DNA of 51,529 nucleotides from DASZHJ01 sp035581425. GTDB lineage: Bacteria > Pseudomonadota > Alphaproteobacteria > ATCC43930 > CGMCC-115725. Positions 1 to 6,815 of this stretch are shown one piece after another; within the stretch, counting starts at the first letter, position 1; every line of letters starts with the position of its first letter. The DNA lies in NCBI GenBank assembly GCA_035581425.1, contig DATJVP010000007.1:1-51529 (forward strand), read 5' to 3'. Below the pieces are notes generated by a model that was not told the DNA's origin, searched no databases, and worked only from the letters and a program-made list of their open reading frames with translations. The position numbers and the translations under genes are program-made.

Positions 1-183
1 AAGGTAGCTCTCCGTCGACCGCGCCCCACCGATCGCAACCGCCTCATCGGCCATGCGCACGTGCAGCGCATCCGCATCCGCCTCCGAATACACCGCAACC
101 GTCTTGATCCCCATCCGCCGCGCCGTCCGGATAACACGGCACGCAATCTCCCCGCGATTGGCGATCAGGATCTTGTTGAACAT
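1..183 (-). CDS. pccA: Propionyl-CoA carboxylase alpha subunit (biotin carboxylase N-terminus), partial
   Basis: This is the first 61 codons of an acyl-CoA carboxylase biotin-carboxylase subunit; the rest lies beyond the left edge. The opening FNKILIANRGEIACRVIRTA is the classic biotin carboxylase N-terminal Rossmann strand (ANRGEIA motif), followed by the conserved VAVYSEAD. The subunit carboxylates biotin with ATP and bicarbonate. Assignment to propionyl-CoA rather than methylcrotonyl-CoA carboxylase rests on the adjacent pccB-type beta subunit. Two in-frame ATGs (186 and 183) overlap the TGA of the upstream GIY-YIG gene, which suggests translational coupling. ATG 183 is chosen because it gives the usual MFNKIL start. 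Confidence 0.85.
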   Translation of the reverse strand, partial: MFNKILIANRGEIACRVIRTARRMGIKTVAVYSEADADALHVRMADEAVAIGGARSTESYL

Positions 184-494
184 CATTCTTCCCGCGGTCT
201 GTTCCGGAGGTTTCCATAGCGCTTGGCGAGGTCGGGCAACGCAGCGTAGTCACCTCTTATGAGAGCTTCCTTCTTTTCCCGGCGCCACGATTTAACCTGT
301 CGCTCCGCAGAAATCGCATCGGCGATGCGGTCGAATGCTTGCTGGAAGACTAGCGTGACCGGCCGCCGGGGCGCGGTGTAGCCGCCGAATTGGCCGCTAT
401 TGTGCTGTGAAAGCCTGGTTTCCATATCCCCGCGAGTGGTTCCGACGTAGTAGGACCCATCGCTGCAACGAAGAATGTAAAGTTGAGCCCCCAT
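183..494 (-). CDS. GIY-YIG nuclease superfamily protein (UPF0213-like)
   Basis: A small protein of about 103 residues made of a single GIY-YIG fold. The YIL...YYVG pair sits near residues 6-20, followed by a conserved Arg in a METRLSQHN segment and a basic C-terminal half. Such stand-alone proteins (YhbQ/UPF0213 type) are predicted DNA nucleases of unclear role. It lies between pccB and pccA, and its stop overlaps the pccA start, so it is probably co-transcribed with pccA. GTG at 497 directly precedes the ATG at 494 and is an equally possible start. The domain call is firm; the function is unknown. Confidence 0.85.
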   Translation of the reverse strand: MGAQLYILRCSDGSYYVGTTRGDMETRLSQHNSGQFGGYTAPRRPVTLVFQQAFDRIADAISAERQVKSWRREKKEALIRGDYAALPDLAKRYGNLRNRPREE

Positions 495-530
495 CACGCC
501 GGTCTCTTCTTATTGGCGGGGGCAGCGACT

Positions 531-648
531 GTGCGTCCTTCGAGACGGTCGCTTCGCGACCTCCTCAGGATGAGGACCATTCCCGATGCCATCATCACTC
601 TTCCTCATCCTGAGGAGGCCGCGTCAGCGGCCGTCTCGAAGGACGCAC
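531..648. repeat. Large imperfect inverted repeat (BIME/REP-like element)
   Basis: The left arm (531-576) and right arm (602-648) are near-perfect reverse complements about 46 bases long, starting GTGCGTCCTTCGAGACGG on the left and mirrored on the right, around a 25-base centre. Each arm also has its own small palindrome (GTCGCTTCGCGAC on the left; GGCCGC...GCGGCC on the right) and the CCTCATCCTGAGGAGG motif. The element fills the gap between pccB and the GIY-YIG gene. On RNA it would form a very stable cruciform-like hairpin and may attenuate or stabilise the pccB-to-pccA transcript. Confidence 0.85.
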
Positions 649-669
649 GACCGGCTTGCAGCCTGCTTC

Positions 670-2202
670 TCATAGCGGGATGTTGTCGTGTTTCTTCCAC
701 GGGTTCTCCAGGCGCTTGTCGCGGAGCATGGCCAGGGCGCGGCAGAGGCGGCGGCGGGTGCCGCGGGGCATGATCACGTCGTCGATGAAGCCGCGCGCGC
801 TCGCGACGAAGGGATTGGCAAACTTCTCGCGGTACTCCTCGGTGCGCGCCTCGAGCTTCGCGGGATCGCCGGCATCCGCGCGGAAGATGATCTCGACCGC
901 TCCCTTGGGCCCCATCACCGCGATCTCCGCAGAGGGCCAGGCGTAGTTGACGTCGCCGCGCAGATGCTTCGAGCTCATGACGTCGTAGGCGCCGCCATAG
1001 GCCTTGCGCGTGATGAGCGTCACCTTCGGCACCGTCGCCTCGGAGAAGGCGTAGAGCAGCTTTGCGCCGTGCTTGATGATGCCGCCGAACTCCTGCGCAG
1101 TGCCCGGGAGGAAACCCGGCACATCGACGAATGTGACGATCGGGATGTTGAAGCAGTCGCAAAAACGCACGAAGCGCGCAGCCTTCCGCGAGCTGTCGAT
1201 GTCGAGGCAGCCCGCGAGCACCATAGGCTGGTTCGCGACGATCCCCACGGGATGGCCTTCCAGACGGACGAAGCCCACGAGGATGTTCTTGGCGTAACTC
1301 GACTGCAGCTCGAAGAACTCGCCCTCGTCCGCGACCTTCTCGACGAGCTCGCGCATGTCGTAGGGCTTGTTGGGATTGGCCGGGACCAGCGTGTCGAGCG
1401 AGGGCTCCTGGCGATCGGCGGGATCGGCGGTGGGCCGTACCGGCGGCTTCTCGCGGTTGCTCGCGGGGAGGAAGCCGAGAAAGCGCCGAAGCTCAATCAA
1501 GGCCTCGACGTCGTTCTCGAAGGCGAGGTCGGCGACCCCCGAGCGCGTCGTGTGCGTGACCGCGCCGCCGAGCTCCTCCTGCGTCACCGTCTCGTGCGTC
1601 ACCGTCTTCACGACGTCGGGGCCGGTCACGAACATGTAGGAGCTGTCCTTCACCATGAAGATGAAGTCCGTCATCGCCGGCGAATAGACCGCGCCGCCGG
1701 CGCAGGGCCCCATGATGAGCGAGACCTGCGGTATAACACCCGAGGCAAGCACGTTCCGTTGGAACACCTCGGCGTAGCCTGCGAGCGAGGCGACGCCGTC
1801 CTGGATGCGCGCGCCGCCGCTGTCGTTGAGGCCGATGACGGGTGCGCCCACCTTCATGGCCTCGTCCATGATCTTGCAGATCTTCTCCGCATGCGCCTCG
1901 CTGAGGCTGCCGCCGAAGACCGTGAAGTCCTGGCTGAAGACGAAGACGAGCCGCCCGTTGACGGTACCGAAGCCCGTGACGACGCCGTCGCCGGGGATCT
2001 TCTGCTCGGCCATGCCGAAATCGTGGCTGCGGTGCTCGACGTACATGCCCCATTCCTCGAAGGAACCGGGGTCGAGCAGGAGGTCGATGCGCTCGCGGGC
2101 GGTGAGCTTGCCCTTGGCGTGCTGCGCCTCGATGCGACGCTCGCCGCCGCCCAGCGCCGCCCGCCGGCGCTTTTCCTCGAGCTGGCGCACTACGTCAGAC
2201 AT
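670..2202 (-). CDS. pccB: Propionyl-CoA carboxylase beta subunit (carboxyltransferase)
   Basis: A 510-residue carboxyltransferase subunit, the normal length for PccB. It transfers CO2 from carboxybiotin to propionyl-CoA to give methylmalonyl-CoA. The N-terminal lobe has the acyl-CoA oxyanion region around SGGARIQDGVASLAGY and CAGGAVYSPAMTDF. The C-terminal lobe has the biotin pocket around PGFLPGTAQEFGGIIKHGAK and YGGAYDVMSSKHLRGD. It ends with the usual RGTRRRLCRALAMLRDKR tail. A purine-rich tract precedes ATG 2202. The biotin-carboxylase partner begins downstream at 183, separated by an inverted repeat and a GIY-YIG gene. The likely source of substrate is threonine, isoleucine or valine breakdown. 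Confidence 0.95.
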   Translation of the reverse strand: MSDVVRQLEEKRRRAALGGGERRIEAQHAKGKLTARERIDLLLDPGSFEEWGMYVEHRSHDFGMAEQKIPGDGVVTGFGTVNGRLVFVFSQDFTVFGGSLSEAHAEKICKIMDEAMKVGAPVIGLNDSGGARIQDGVASLAGYAEVFQRNVLASGVIPQVSLIMGPCAGGAVYSPAMTDFIFMVKDSSYMFVTGPDVVKTVTHETVTQEELGGAVTHTTRSGVADLAFENDVEALIELRRFLGFLPASNREKPPVRPTADPADRQEPSLDTLVPANPNKPYDMRELVEKVADEGEFFELQSSYAKNILVGFVRLEGHPVGIVANQPMVLAGCLDIDSSRKAARFVRFCDCFNIPIVTFVDVPGFLPGTAQEFGGIIKHGAKLLYAFSEATVPKVTLITRKAYGGAYDVMSSKHLRGDVNYAWPSAEIAVMGPKGAVEIIFRADAGDPAKLEARTEEYREKFANPFVASARGFIDDVIMPRGTRRRLCRALAMLRDKRLENPWKKHDNIPL

Positions 2203-2302
2203 GATCGCCTGCCCCCCGCGTTCGGCATGCTCTCGGGCCGAGATAGCATCAATGCCGCCGCCGCGCCAGTGCGGAGGCTGGCGGTCCCCGCGATATCCCC
2301 CC

Positions 2303-2308
2303 TATAAT
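2303..2308 (+). promoter_or_regulatory. Candidate -10 box (TATAAT)
   Basis: A perfect TATAAT in very GC-rich surroundings, overlapping the first possible ATG (2307) of the next gene. No good -35 hexamer is visible at 16-18 bases upstream. If it is used, transcription would begin near 2315 and the second ATG (2319) would be almost leaderless. Confidence 0.3.
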
Positions 2309-2318
2309 GCGCGCAGGA

Positions 2319-2792
2319 ATGTCCGCACCTTCCGCTACCGATCTCGAGGCCCAAGCGCGCGCCGCCTTCGACCGCATCGTCGAGCGCGGTTTCAAAGACG
2401 ACACCGTCGGGGCTCGCGCCATTTATGTCGAGCTGGCGGCGCTTGCCGCCGCGCACCCGGAGGTGCCGCGGCTTCGTTTCTGGCAGGGCTGGGCCGCTTT
2501 TCGTCTCGTCTCGGGCCATATCGAGCCGCCGGCCGCCGCCGAGGCGCGGGCGGTGATCGACGATCTCGCCTCCCTCGTCGCCGCGCATCCGCAGCAGCCG
2601 GAGCTCCGTGAGATGCTCGCGCGTGCGCTCGCACACCACACCTTCAATCGCCTGCAAGCCAAAGATGTCTCCGGCGCGCGAGCAGCGCATGCGGAGCTCG
2701 GCACCCTGGCCGAGGCGCATCCGGACGAGGCCGAGCTGCAGGAGGAGCTATCCCATTCGGCGGAAGCATTGCGGCTGAAAGAATTCTTTTGA
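2319..2792 (+). CDS. Small alpha-helical repeat protein, TPR-like
   Basis: A soluble protein of 157 residues (161 if ATG 2307 is used), Ala/Leu/Glu-rich and predicted all-helical. A repeat of roughly 42-45 residues is visible three times, each ending in a segment like ELAALAAAHPE, DLASLVAAHPQ and ELGTLAEAHPD. The spacing resembles TPR or Sel1-like helical hairpins but does not fit the 34-residue TPR consensus well. It diverges from pccB. ATG 2319 was chosen because the earlier ATG lies inside a TATAAT box, but neither has a well-spaced Shine-Dalgarno site. A similar repeat pattern occurs in the protein at 39167-40198. Function unknown. Confidence 0.6.
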   Translation: MSAPSATDLEAQARAAFDRIVERGFKDDTVGARAIYVELAALAAAHPEVPRLRFWQGWAAFRLVSGHIEPPAAAEARAVIDDLASLVAAHPQQPELREMLARALAHHTFNRLQAKDVSGARAAHAELGTLAEAHPDEAELQEELSHSAEALRLKEFF

Positions 2793-2830
2793 ACCGCCGA
2801 GACGCCAGGGCGCCTTGGTGAGTCGAATTC

Positions 2831-3535
2831 TCAGGTTTTCACGGCCGCCAGCAAAGCCACGAAGCGGTGAGCGAGCGCGACGTCTTCCTTGATCGCCGTG
2901 CGGCGCTTCGTCTGCTCGGGATCCTCGCCCCAGCGTTCGATCTGGAAGCTTTCGTCGAGCTGGGCCGCGGCGAAGGCGGCCTCGGCGTCGAGGCGGCCCT
3001 CGATGAGCGCCAGCGCCAGCGCCAGCGAGCCCAGCGCCGCCGTCGCAAGATGGAGCGCCGCGAGACGGTGCGTGTCGTAGGCCTCGACCGCCGACGCGAA
3101 TGCCGCGAGCGTCGCCGCCGGCTGCGGTACCGGCAACACCCCGGAAGTGACGTCGAGGGGCGCCTCGAAGCGCTCGGCCGCCCAGTCGATGACCGGCTGC
3201 CAAACCGCGTGCTGCCGCGCCCGCAGCTCCGCCGGCTCCTCCGCGCGATAGCAGACGAGGTCGGTGCCCGCGTATTTCGCGACTTCCGCCACCACCGCCG
3301 AGCGGCGCGGCTGCACGAGATCGCGCGCGATGCTCGCAAGGCGCGTCAAGGGGAGCGAGCGGGGATCGACGCGCTCGCCCTGCGCCTGCCACTCCGCAGC
3401 GATCGCCTCCGCAAGCGCCCGCGTCGGCACCGTCAGCACGAATTTCGCGGGCGTGCGTACGGGCCTGCCGTCGAGCGCCACGCCGAAGCCCTGCTCGCCT
3501 TCCGTCACGGTCGCGTGCGTGTAGAAGCGCTTCAC
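2831..3535 (-). CDS. ATP12-family F1-ATPase assembly chaperone
   Basis: A 234-residue protein of the ATP12 family, which in mitochondria binds the F1 alpha subunit during ATP synthase assembly and occurs in bacteria mainly in Alphaproteobacteria. The N-terminus (KRFYTHATV...GFGVALDGRPVRTPAK) is the typical ATP12 beta domain. The helical part holds the conserved RDLVQPRR, GTDLVCYRAEEP, and QHAVWQPVIDWA blocks. It starts four bases after the stop of the pseudouridine synthase gene and is co-transcribed with it, a gene order often seen in this class. The family call is strong. The bacterial role in ATP synthase assembly is inferred from the eukaryotic homologue. Confidence 0.92.
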   Translation of the reverse strand: MKRFYTHATVTEGEQGFGVALDGRPVRTPAKFVLTVPTRALAEAIAAEWQAQGERVDPRSLPLTRLASIARDLVQPRRSAVVAEVAKYAGTDLVCYRAEEPAELRARQHAVWQPVIDWAAERFEAPLDVTSGVLPVPQPAATLAAFASAVEAYDTHRLAALHLATAALGSLALALALIEGRLDAEAAFAAAQLDESFQIERWGEDPEQTKRRTAIKEDVALAHRFVALLAAVKT

Positions 3536-3539
3536 CCGC

Positions 3540-4523
3540 TCACTCGTCCTCGAAGACGCCGCGTCCCTCCGACTCCTCGAAGCCCAGGAACCGGAAGGTC
3601 GCCTTCATGTGCGGCGGGAGCGGCGCCGTCACCTCGAGCACGCTGCCGTTGGGTCGCGGAAGCCTGAGGCTCCGCGCATGGAGATGGAGCTTCCGCGGCT
3701 CCGGCACGCCCTCGGGGCGCGAGGCGGCGCCGCCGTATTTTCCGTCGCCGAGGATGGGCGTTCCGAGCGCCGCGCAATGCGCGCGAAGCTGATGCGTGCG
3801 TCCCGTGACCGGCATCAGCGCGACCCAGGCGAGTTTGGCGCCTGCATGGCTCACCACGCGATAGCGTGTCACCGCAGGCTTGCCTTCCTCCTCGTCCGGC
3901 ACCACGCGCTCTCCGAGCCTTCCCGGCAGCTTCGCGAGCGGAAGGTCGACCTTGCCCTCGCGCGGTTTCGGTACGCCCACCGTGACGGCCCAATAAATTT
4001 TGGCGGTGGTCTTCGCGCGAAAGGCCGCGGTGAGCTCCGCCGCCGCCCGCCGCGTCCGCGCGAGCAGCAGCACTCCGCTGGTGTCGCGGTCGAGACGATG
4101 GACGAGCCGCGGCCGCTCGGCGCTGCCGAAGCGGAGCGCGTCGAGGAGCGCATCGAGATGACGCTCCGTGCCGGTCCCTCCCTGCACCGCGAGGCCCGCG
4201 GGCTTGTCGAGCGCGATGAGATCGTCGTCGCGGTAGAGCACGGCCCTCTGCAGGAGCTTCGAGTCCTCCTCCGTCGGCACGAAAGCTGGCGCCGTCGCTG
4301 GCCCTCGCTCCGGCGCCGTCCCCAGCGGCGGCACGCGGACGGCCTGCCCTGCCTGTACCCGGTCGCTCGCCTGCGCGCGCTTCCCGTCGAGCCGCACCTG
4401 CCCCGTGCGCAGGAGCTTCTCGAGCCGCCCATGCGTCAGTTCCGGGAAATGCCGCTTGAACCACCGGTCCAGACGAATGTCTCCGTCCTCCTTGGCGACG
4501 GACAAGGTGCGGACGCCGGTCAT
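3540..4523 (-). CDS. RluA-family 23S rRNA pseudouridine synthase (RluC/RluD-type)
   Basis: A 327-residue enzyme with an S4 RNA-binding domain (about residues 15-65, GRLEKLLRTGQVRLDGKRA) and an RluA catalytic domain. Motif II is HRLDRDTSGVLLLA, with the catalytic aspartate at about residue 145. The TGRTHQLRAHCA motif follows near residue 225. It converts uridines in structured RNA, most likely large-subunit rRNA, to pseudouridine. The S4 domain favours RluC or RluD over RluA, but the exact target positions cannot be read from sequence. It is followed after four bases by the ATP12 chaperone gene. Confidence 0.92.
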   Translation of the reverse strand: MTGVRTLSVAKEDGDIRLDRWFKRHFPELTHGRLEKLLRTGQVRLDGKRAQASDRVQAGQAVRVPPLGTAPERGPATAPAFVPTEEDSKLLQRAVLYRDDDLIALDKPAGLAVQGGTGTERHLDALLDALRFGSAERPRLVHRLDRDTSGVLLLARTRRAAAELTAAFRAKTTAKIYWAVTVGVPKPREGKVDLPLAKLPGRLGERVVPDEEEGKPAVTRYRVVSHAGAKLAWVALMPVTGRTHQLRAHCAALGTPILGDGKYGGAASRPEGVPEPRKLHLHARSLRLPRPNGSVLEVTAPLPPHMKATFRFLGFEESEGRGVFEDE

Positions 4524-4818
4524 TTCGATGCTTCTTGGGCACGCATGGGTCGCGCATCCTAGCGGCGAGAGCCGGAATTCTCCACCTGCGCCAACTTTAC
4601 CCGGTAAGGCGCGGTGGTGATGCCGACGATCATCATCCGAAGTCCCTGCGGCCGAGACGAGCCGCGCGCGCGCTCGAGCCCGCGAAAATCGCGGACGACT
4701 TCGGCGCCTCCTTGGCGCAGCAAATCCTCCGCGACTTCGAGGAACCCGGCTCTTGATGAAGGTGCCCCATGGGGGCCTTGCCTCTGGATATAGGCCTCCC
4801 TACCTACCTCATAGCCGC
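4524..4818. other. Intergenic region with no supported gene
   Basis: About 295 bases between the pseudouridine synthase start and the VOC gene. It must hold divergent promoters. No tRNA, clear terminator or start-bearing reading frame was found; one open minus-strand frame has no start codon. Confidence 0.5.
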
Positions 4819-5181
4819 ATGCCCATCGACCTCGACCACACCATTGTGCCTGCCCGGGACAAAGAGATCTCGGCGCGGTTCTTCGCGCGAATCTTCGGAC
4901 TCGGCTATCGCGGCCCTTCCTCGCATTTCGCGGAGGTGCAAGTGAACGACACGCTCACGCTCGATTTCGAGACGGCGGCGGACTTCGAGTCGCATCATTA
5001 CGCCTTCAAGATCGGCGAGGCCGAGTTCGACGCGATCTTCGCGCGCATCCAGGAAGACAAGGTCCCCTATGGCAGCGGCCCGTTCTCGCTCGAGGATATG
5101 AAGATCAACCGGCGGCGAGGCGGCCGCGGCTTCTACTTCCGCGACCCCAGCGGCCATGTGCTTGAGGTGTTGACGGCCTAG
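4819..5181 (+). CDS. VOC-family protein (glyoxalase/bleomycin-resistance fold)
   Basis: A single-domain vicinal-oxygen-chelate protein of about 120 residues. It opens IDLDHTIVPARDKEISARFF and closes GGRGFYFRDPSGHVLEVLTA, the two halves of the paired beta-alpha-beta-beta-beta module. Putative metal ligands are the His of LDHTIVP and the Glu of LEVLT. ATG 4819 is preferred over 4753 because the domain begins immediately after it, while the extra 22 residues are low-complexity and unlike the family. No Shine-Dalgarno site is obvious. The substrate cannot be predicted; dioxygenase, isomerase or resistance-type binding roles are all possible. Confidence 0.82.
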   Translation: MPIDLDHTIVPARDKEISARFFARIFGLGYRGPSSHFAEVQVNDTLTLDFETAADFESHHYAFKIGEAEFDAIFARIQEDKVPYGSGPFSLEDMKINRRRGGRGFYFRDPSGHVLEVLTA

Positions 5182-5351
5182 TCACGCCGTGACCACCCTG
5201 CGGTTGAGTGGCCGAGCGTCCAGTGGCCATGACCTCGAATTGCCCACAGACCGCTCACGCGATTGTGCGCCGCAGCGCTGTACGCCGGCCGGCGGATTGG
5301 AGTAGGCTTGGGATGCCGGGTTCCGATCCGGCGGTATTCATGGAGGCGAGG

Positions 5352-5456
5352 ATGCGTGGCTTGATCGCTCTGGTTCTCCTGGCTTTGGTAGGCGTCGGCA
5401 TGGCGGCCGCTTCAGCGTCGGCATGCCCGCAGGAAACGCGCTACGAAGGGTCGTGA
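5352..5456 (+). CDS. Very small exported peptide (34 residues)
   Basis: A short reading frame from ATG 5352 with an excellent GGAGG Shine-Dalgarno site at 5342-5346. It encodes a signal-peptide-like N-terminus (basic Arg2, then about 20 hydrophobic residues ending ASASA), followed by only about ten residues with one cysteine (CPQETRYEGS). The size and design recall entericidin-like or other tiny envelope peptides, but there is no clear lipobox. A strong stem-loop terminator lies 23 bases after the stop, which supports a real transcription unit. It is easily missed by gene finders. Function unknown. Confidence 0.6.
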   Translation: MRGLIALVLLALVGVGMAAASASACPQETRYEGS

Positions 5457-5479
5457 GCCCCTCGTTCGCGCTCGAATGC

Positions 5480-5507
5480 AAAGGGCGGAGCCTCGGCTCC
5501 GCCCTTT
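5480..5507. terminator. Bidirectional stem-loop terminator
   Basis: A 12-13 base-pair perfect hairpin (AAAGGGCGGAGCC / GGCTCCGCCCTTT) with a minimal loop, flanked by A on the left and T on the right so that it can work in both directions. It separates the convergent tiny exported-peptide gene (plus) and rarA (minus, ending at 5514). Confidence 0.85.
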
Positions 5508-5513
5508 CGCTTT

Positions 5514-6815
5514 CTAGCCCTGGGGCCCTTCCGTCTTCCGCTTCCTCCTGAGCTTCTCCCAATAATCGAGCCGCTTCTTGATCTCGCGCTCGAAGCCGCG
5601 GTCGACGGGGTCGTAGAGGACGCGCCGCGGGAGCTCGTCGGGAAAGTGGCTCTGGCCGGAGAAGGCGTCGGGCATGTCGTGGTCGTATTGATAGCCCTCG
5701 CTGTAGCCGAGTTCCTTCATGAGCCGCGTCGGCGCGTTGAGGCTGTGCTTGGGCGGCGTCAGCGAGCCCGTCTCCTCCGCGAGCCGCTTTGCCGCGCCGA
5801 ATGCGACATAGGCCGCATTCGATTTGGGCGCGGTCGCGAGATAGATCACGGTCTGCGCGAGCGCGAGCTCGCCCTCGGGTGAGCCGAGACGGTCATAGGC
5901 CTCCCAGGCCGCGATCGCTTGCGGCAGCGCCTGGGGATCGGCGAGCCCGATGTCCTCCACCGCCATCCGCACCATGCGTCGCGCGACGTAGATCGGATGC
6001 TCGCCGCCCGCGAGCATGCGCGCGAGCCAATAGAGTGCGGCATCGACGTCCGAGGCGCGCACGGCCTTGTGAAGCGCGCTGATGAGGTTGTAGTGTCCCT
6101 CCTGCGCCTTGTCGTAGAGCGGCGCACGGCGCTGCACGGCGGCGACGACGCCGGCGGCATCGAGTGTCGCCTGTGACGGCAGGGCCGCGAGCTCCTCCGC
6201 GAGATTGATGACGTAGCGCCCGTCGCCATCGGCGATCGCGCGGAGCGCCTCGCGCCCGCTCGCATCGAGCGGGAGCGGATGGCCGATCGCTTCCTCCGCC
6301 CGCGCGAGCAAGGTCTCGAGCGCGGTATCGTCGAGCCGGCGCAGCACAAAGACCTGGCAGCGCGAGAGCAGCGCGCCGTTGATCTCGAAGGAGGGATTCT
6401 CCGTGGTGGCGCCGATGAGCGTCACCGTGCCGTCCTCGACATAGGGGAGGAACCCGTCCTGCTGCGCGCGATTGAAGCGGTGGATCTCGTCGATGAAGAG
6501 GAGCGTGCCTTGGCCGCCGACGCGCCGCTTCTTCGCGGCCTCGAACACTTTGCGAAGGTCGGCCACGCCCGAGAACACTGCCGAGAGCGGCTCGAAGTGC
6601 ATGGAGGTCGCATCCGCGAGGAGGCGCGCGATCGTTGTCTTGCCGCAACCGGGCGGGCCCCAGAGGATCATCGAGGCGAGCCGATGCTGGGCCACCATGC
6701 GTCCGATGGGGCCCTCGGGTCCGAGCAGGTGATCCTGGCCCACGACCTCGGATAGGCGGCGCGGGCGAAGCCGGTCGGCGAGGGGTCGAGGCGCTTGGTC
6801 CTCGAAGAGACTCAT
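5514..6815 (-). CDS. rarA: Replication-associated recombination protein A (MgsA/RarA AAA+ ATPase)
   Basis: A 433-residue AAA+ ATPase of the RarA/MgsA/WRNIP1 family, which acts at stalled replication forks and contacts SSB. Seen directly: Walker A GPPGCGKT at about residues 53-60, Walker B LLFIDEIHRF at about 105-114, sensor I GATTENPSFEIN, the arginine-finger region ALLSRCQVF, and the tetramerisation domain (YWLARMLAGGEHPIYVARR, then the YSEGYQYDHDMPDAFSGQ signature). ATG 6815 is used; its A is also the last base of the upstream protease stop (TGATG), so the two genes are coupled. Upstream in-frame residues are only read-back into the protease. Confidence 0.95.
   Translation of the reverse strand: MSLFEDQAPRPLADRLRPRRLSEVVGQDHLLGPEGPIGRMVAQHRLASMILWGPPGCGKTTIARLLADATSMHFEPLSAVFSGVADLRKVFEAAKKRRVGGQGTLLFIDEIHRFNRAQQDGFLPYVEDGTVTLIGATTENPSFEINGALLSRCQVFVLRRLDDTALETLLARAEEAIGHPLPLDASGREALRAIADGDGRYVINLAEELAALPSQATLDAAGVVAAVQRRAPLYDKAQEGHYNLISALHKAVRASDVDAALYWLARMLAGGEHPIYVARRMVRMAVEDIGLADPQALPQAIAAWEAYDRLGSPEGELALAQTVIYLATAPKSNAAYVAFGAAKRLAEETGSLTPPKHSLNAPTRLMKELGYSEGYQYDHDMPDAFSGQSHFPDELPRRVLYDPVDRGFEREIKKRLDYWEKLRRKRKTEGPQG

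Noticed and set aside
688..2307. 539-codon open frame on the plus strand opposite pccB
   Set aside because: It is antisense to a strongly supported carboxyltransferase gene; its composition (His/Arg/Val-rich, no domain) is that of a mirror frame in high-GC DNA.
4565..4800. Open minus-strand frame with protein-like composition (...EVAEDLLRQGGAEVVRDFRG...)
   Set aside because: No ATG, GTG or TTG start was found in frame, there is no family resemblance, and it may be a remnant or chance.
5308..5340. T-arm-like sequence GCCGGGTTCCGATCCGGC suggesting a tRNA
   Set aside because: The loop has eight bases, and no acceptor, D or anticodon arms can be placed around it.
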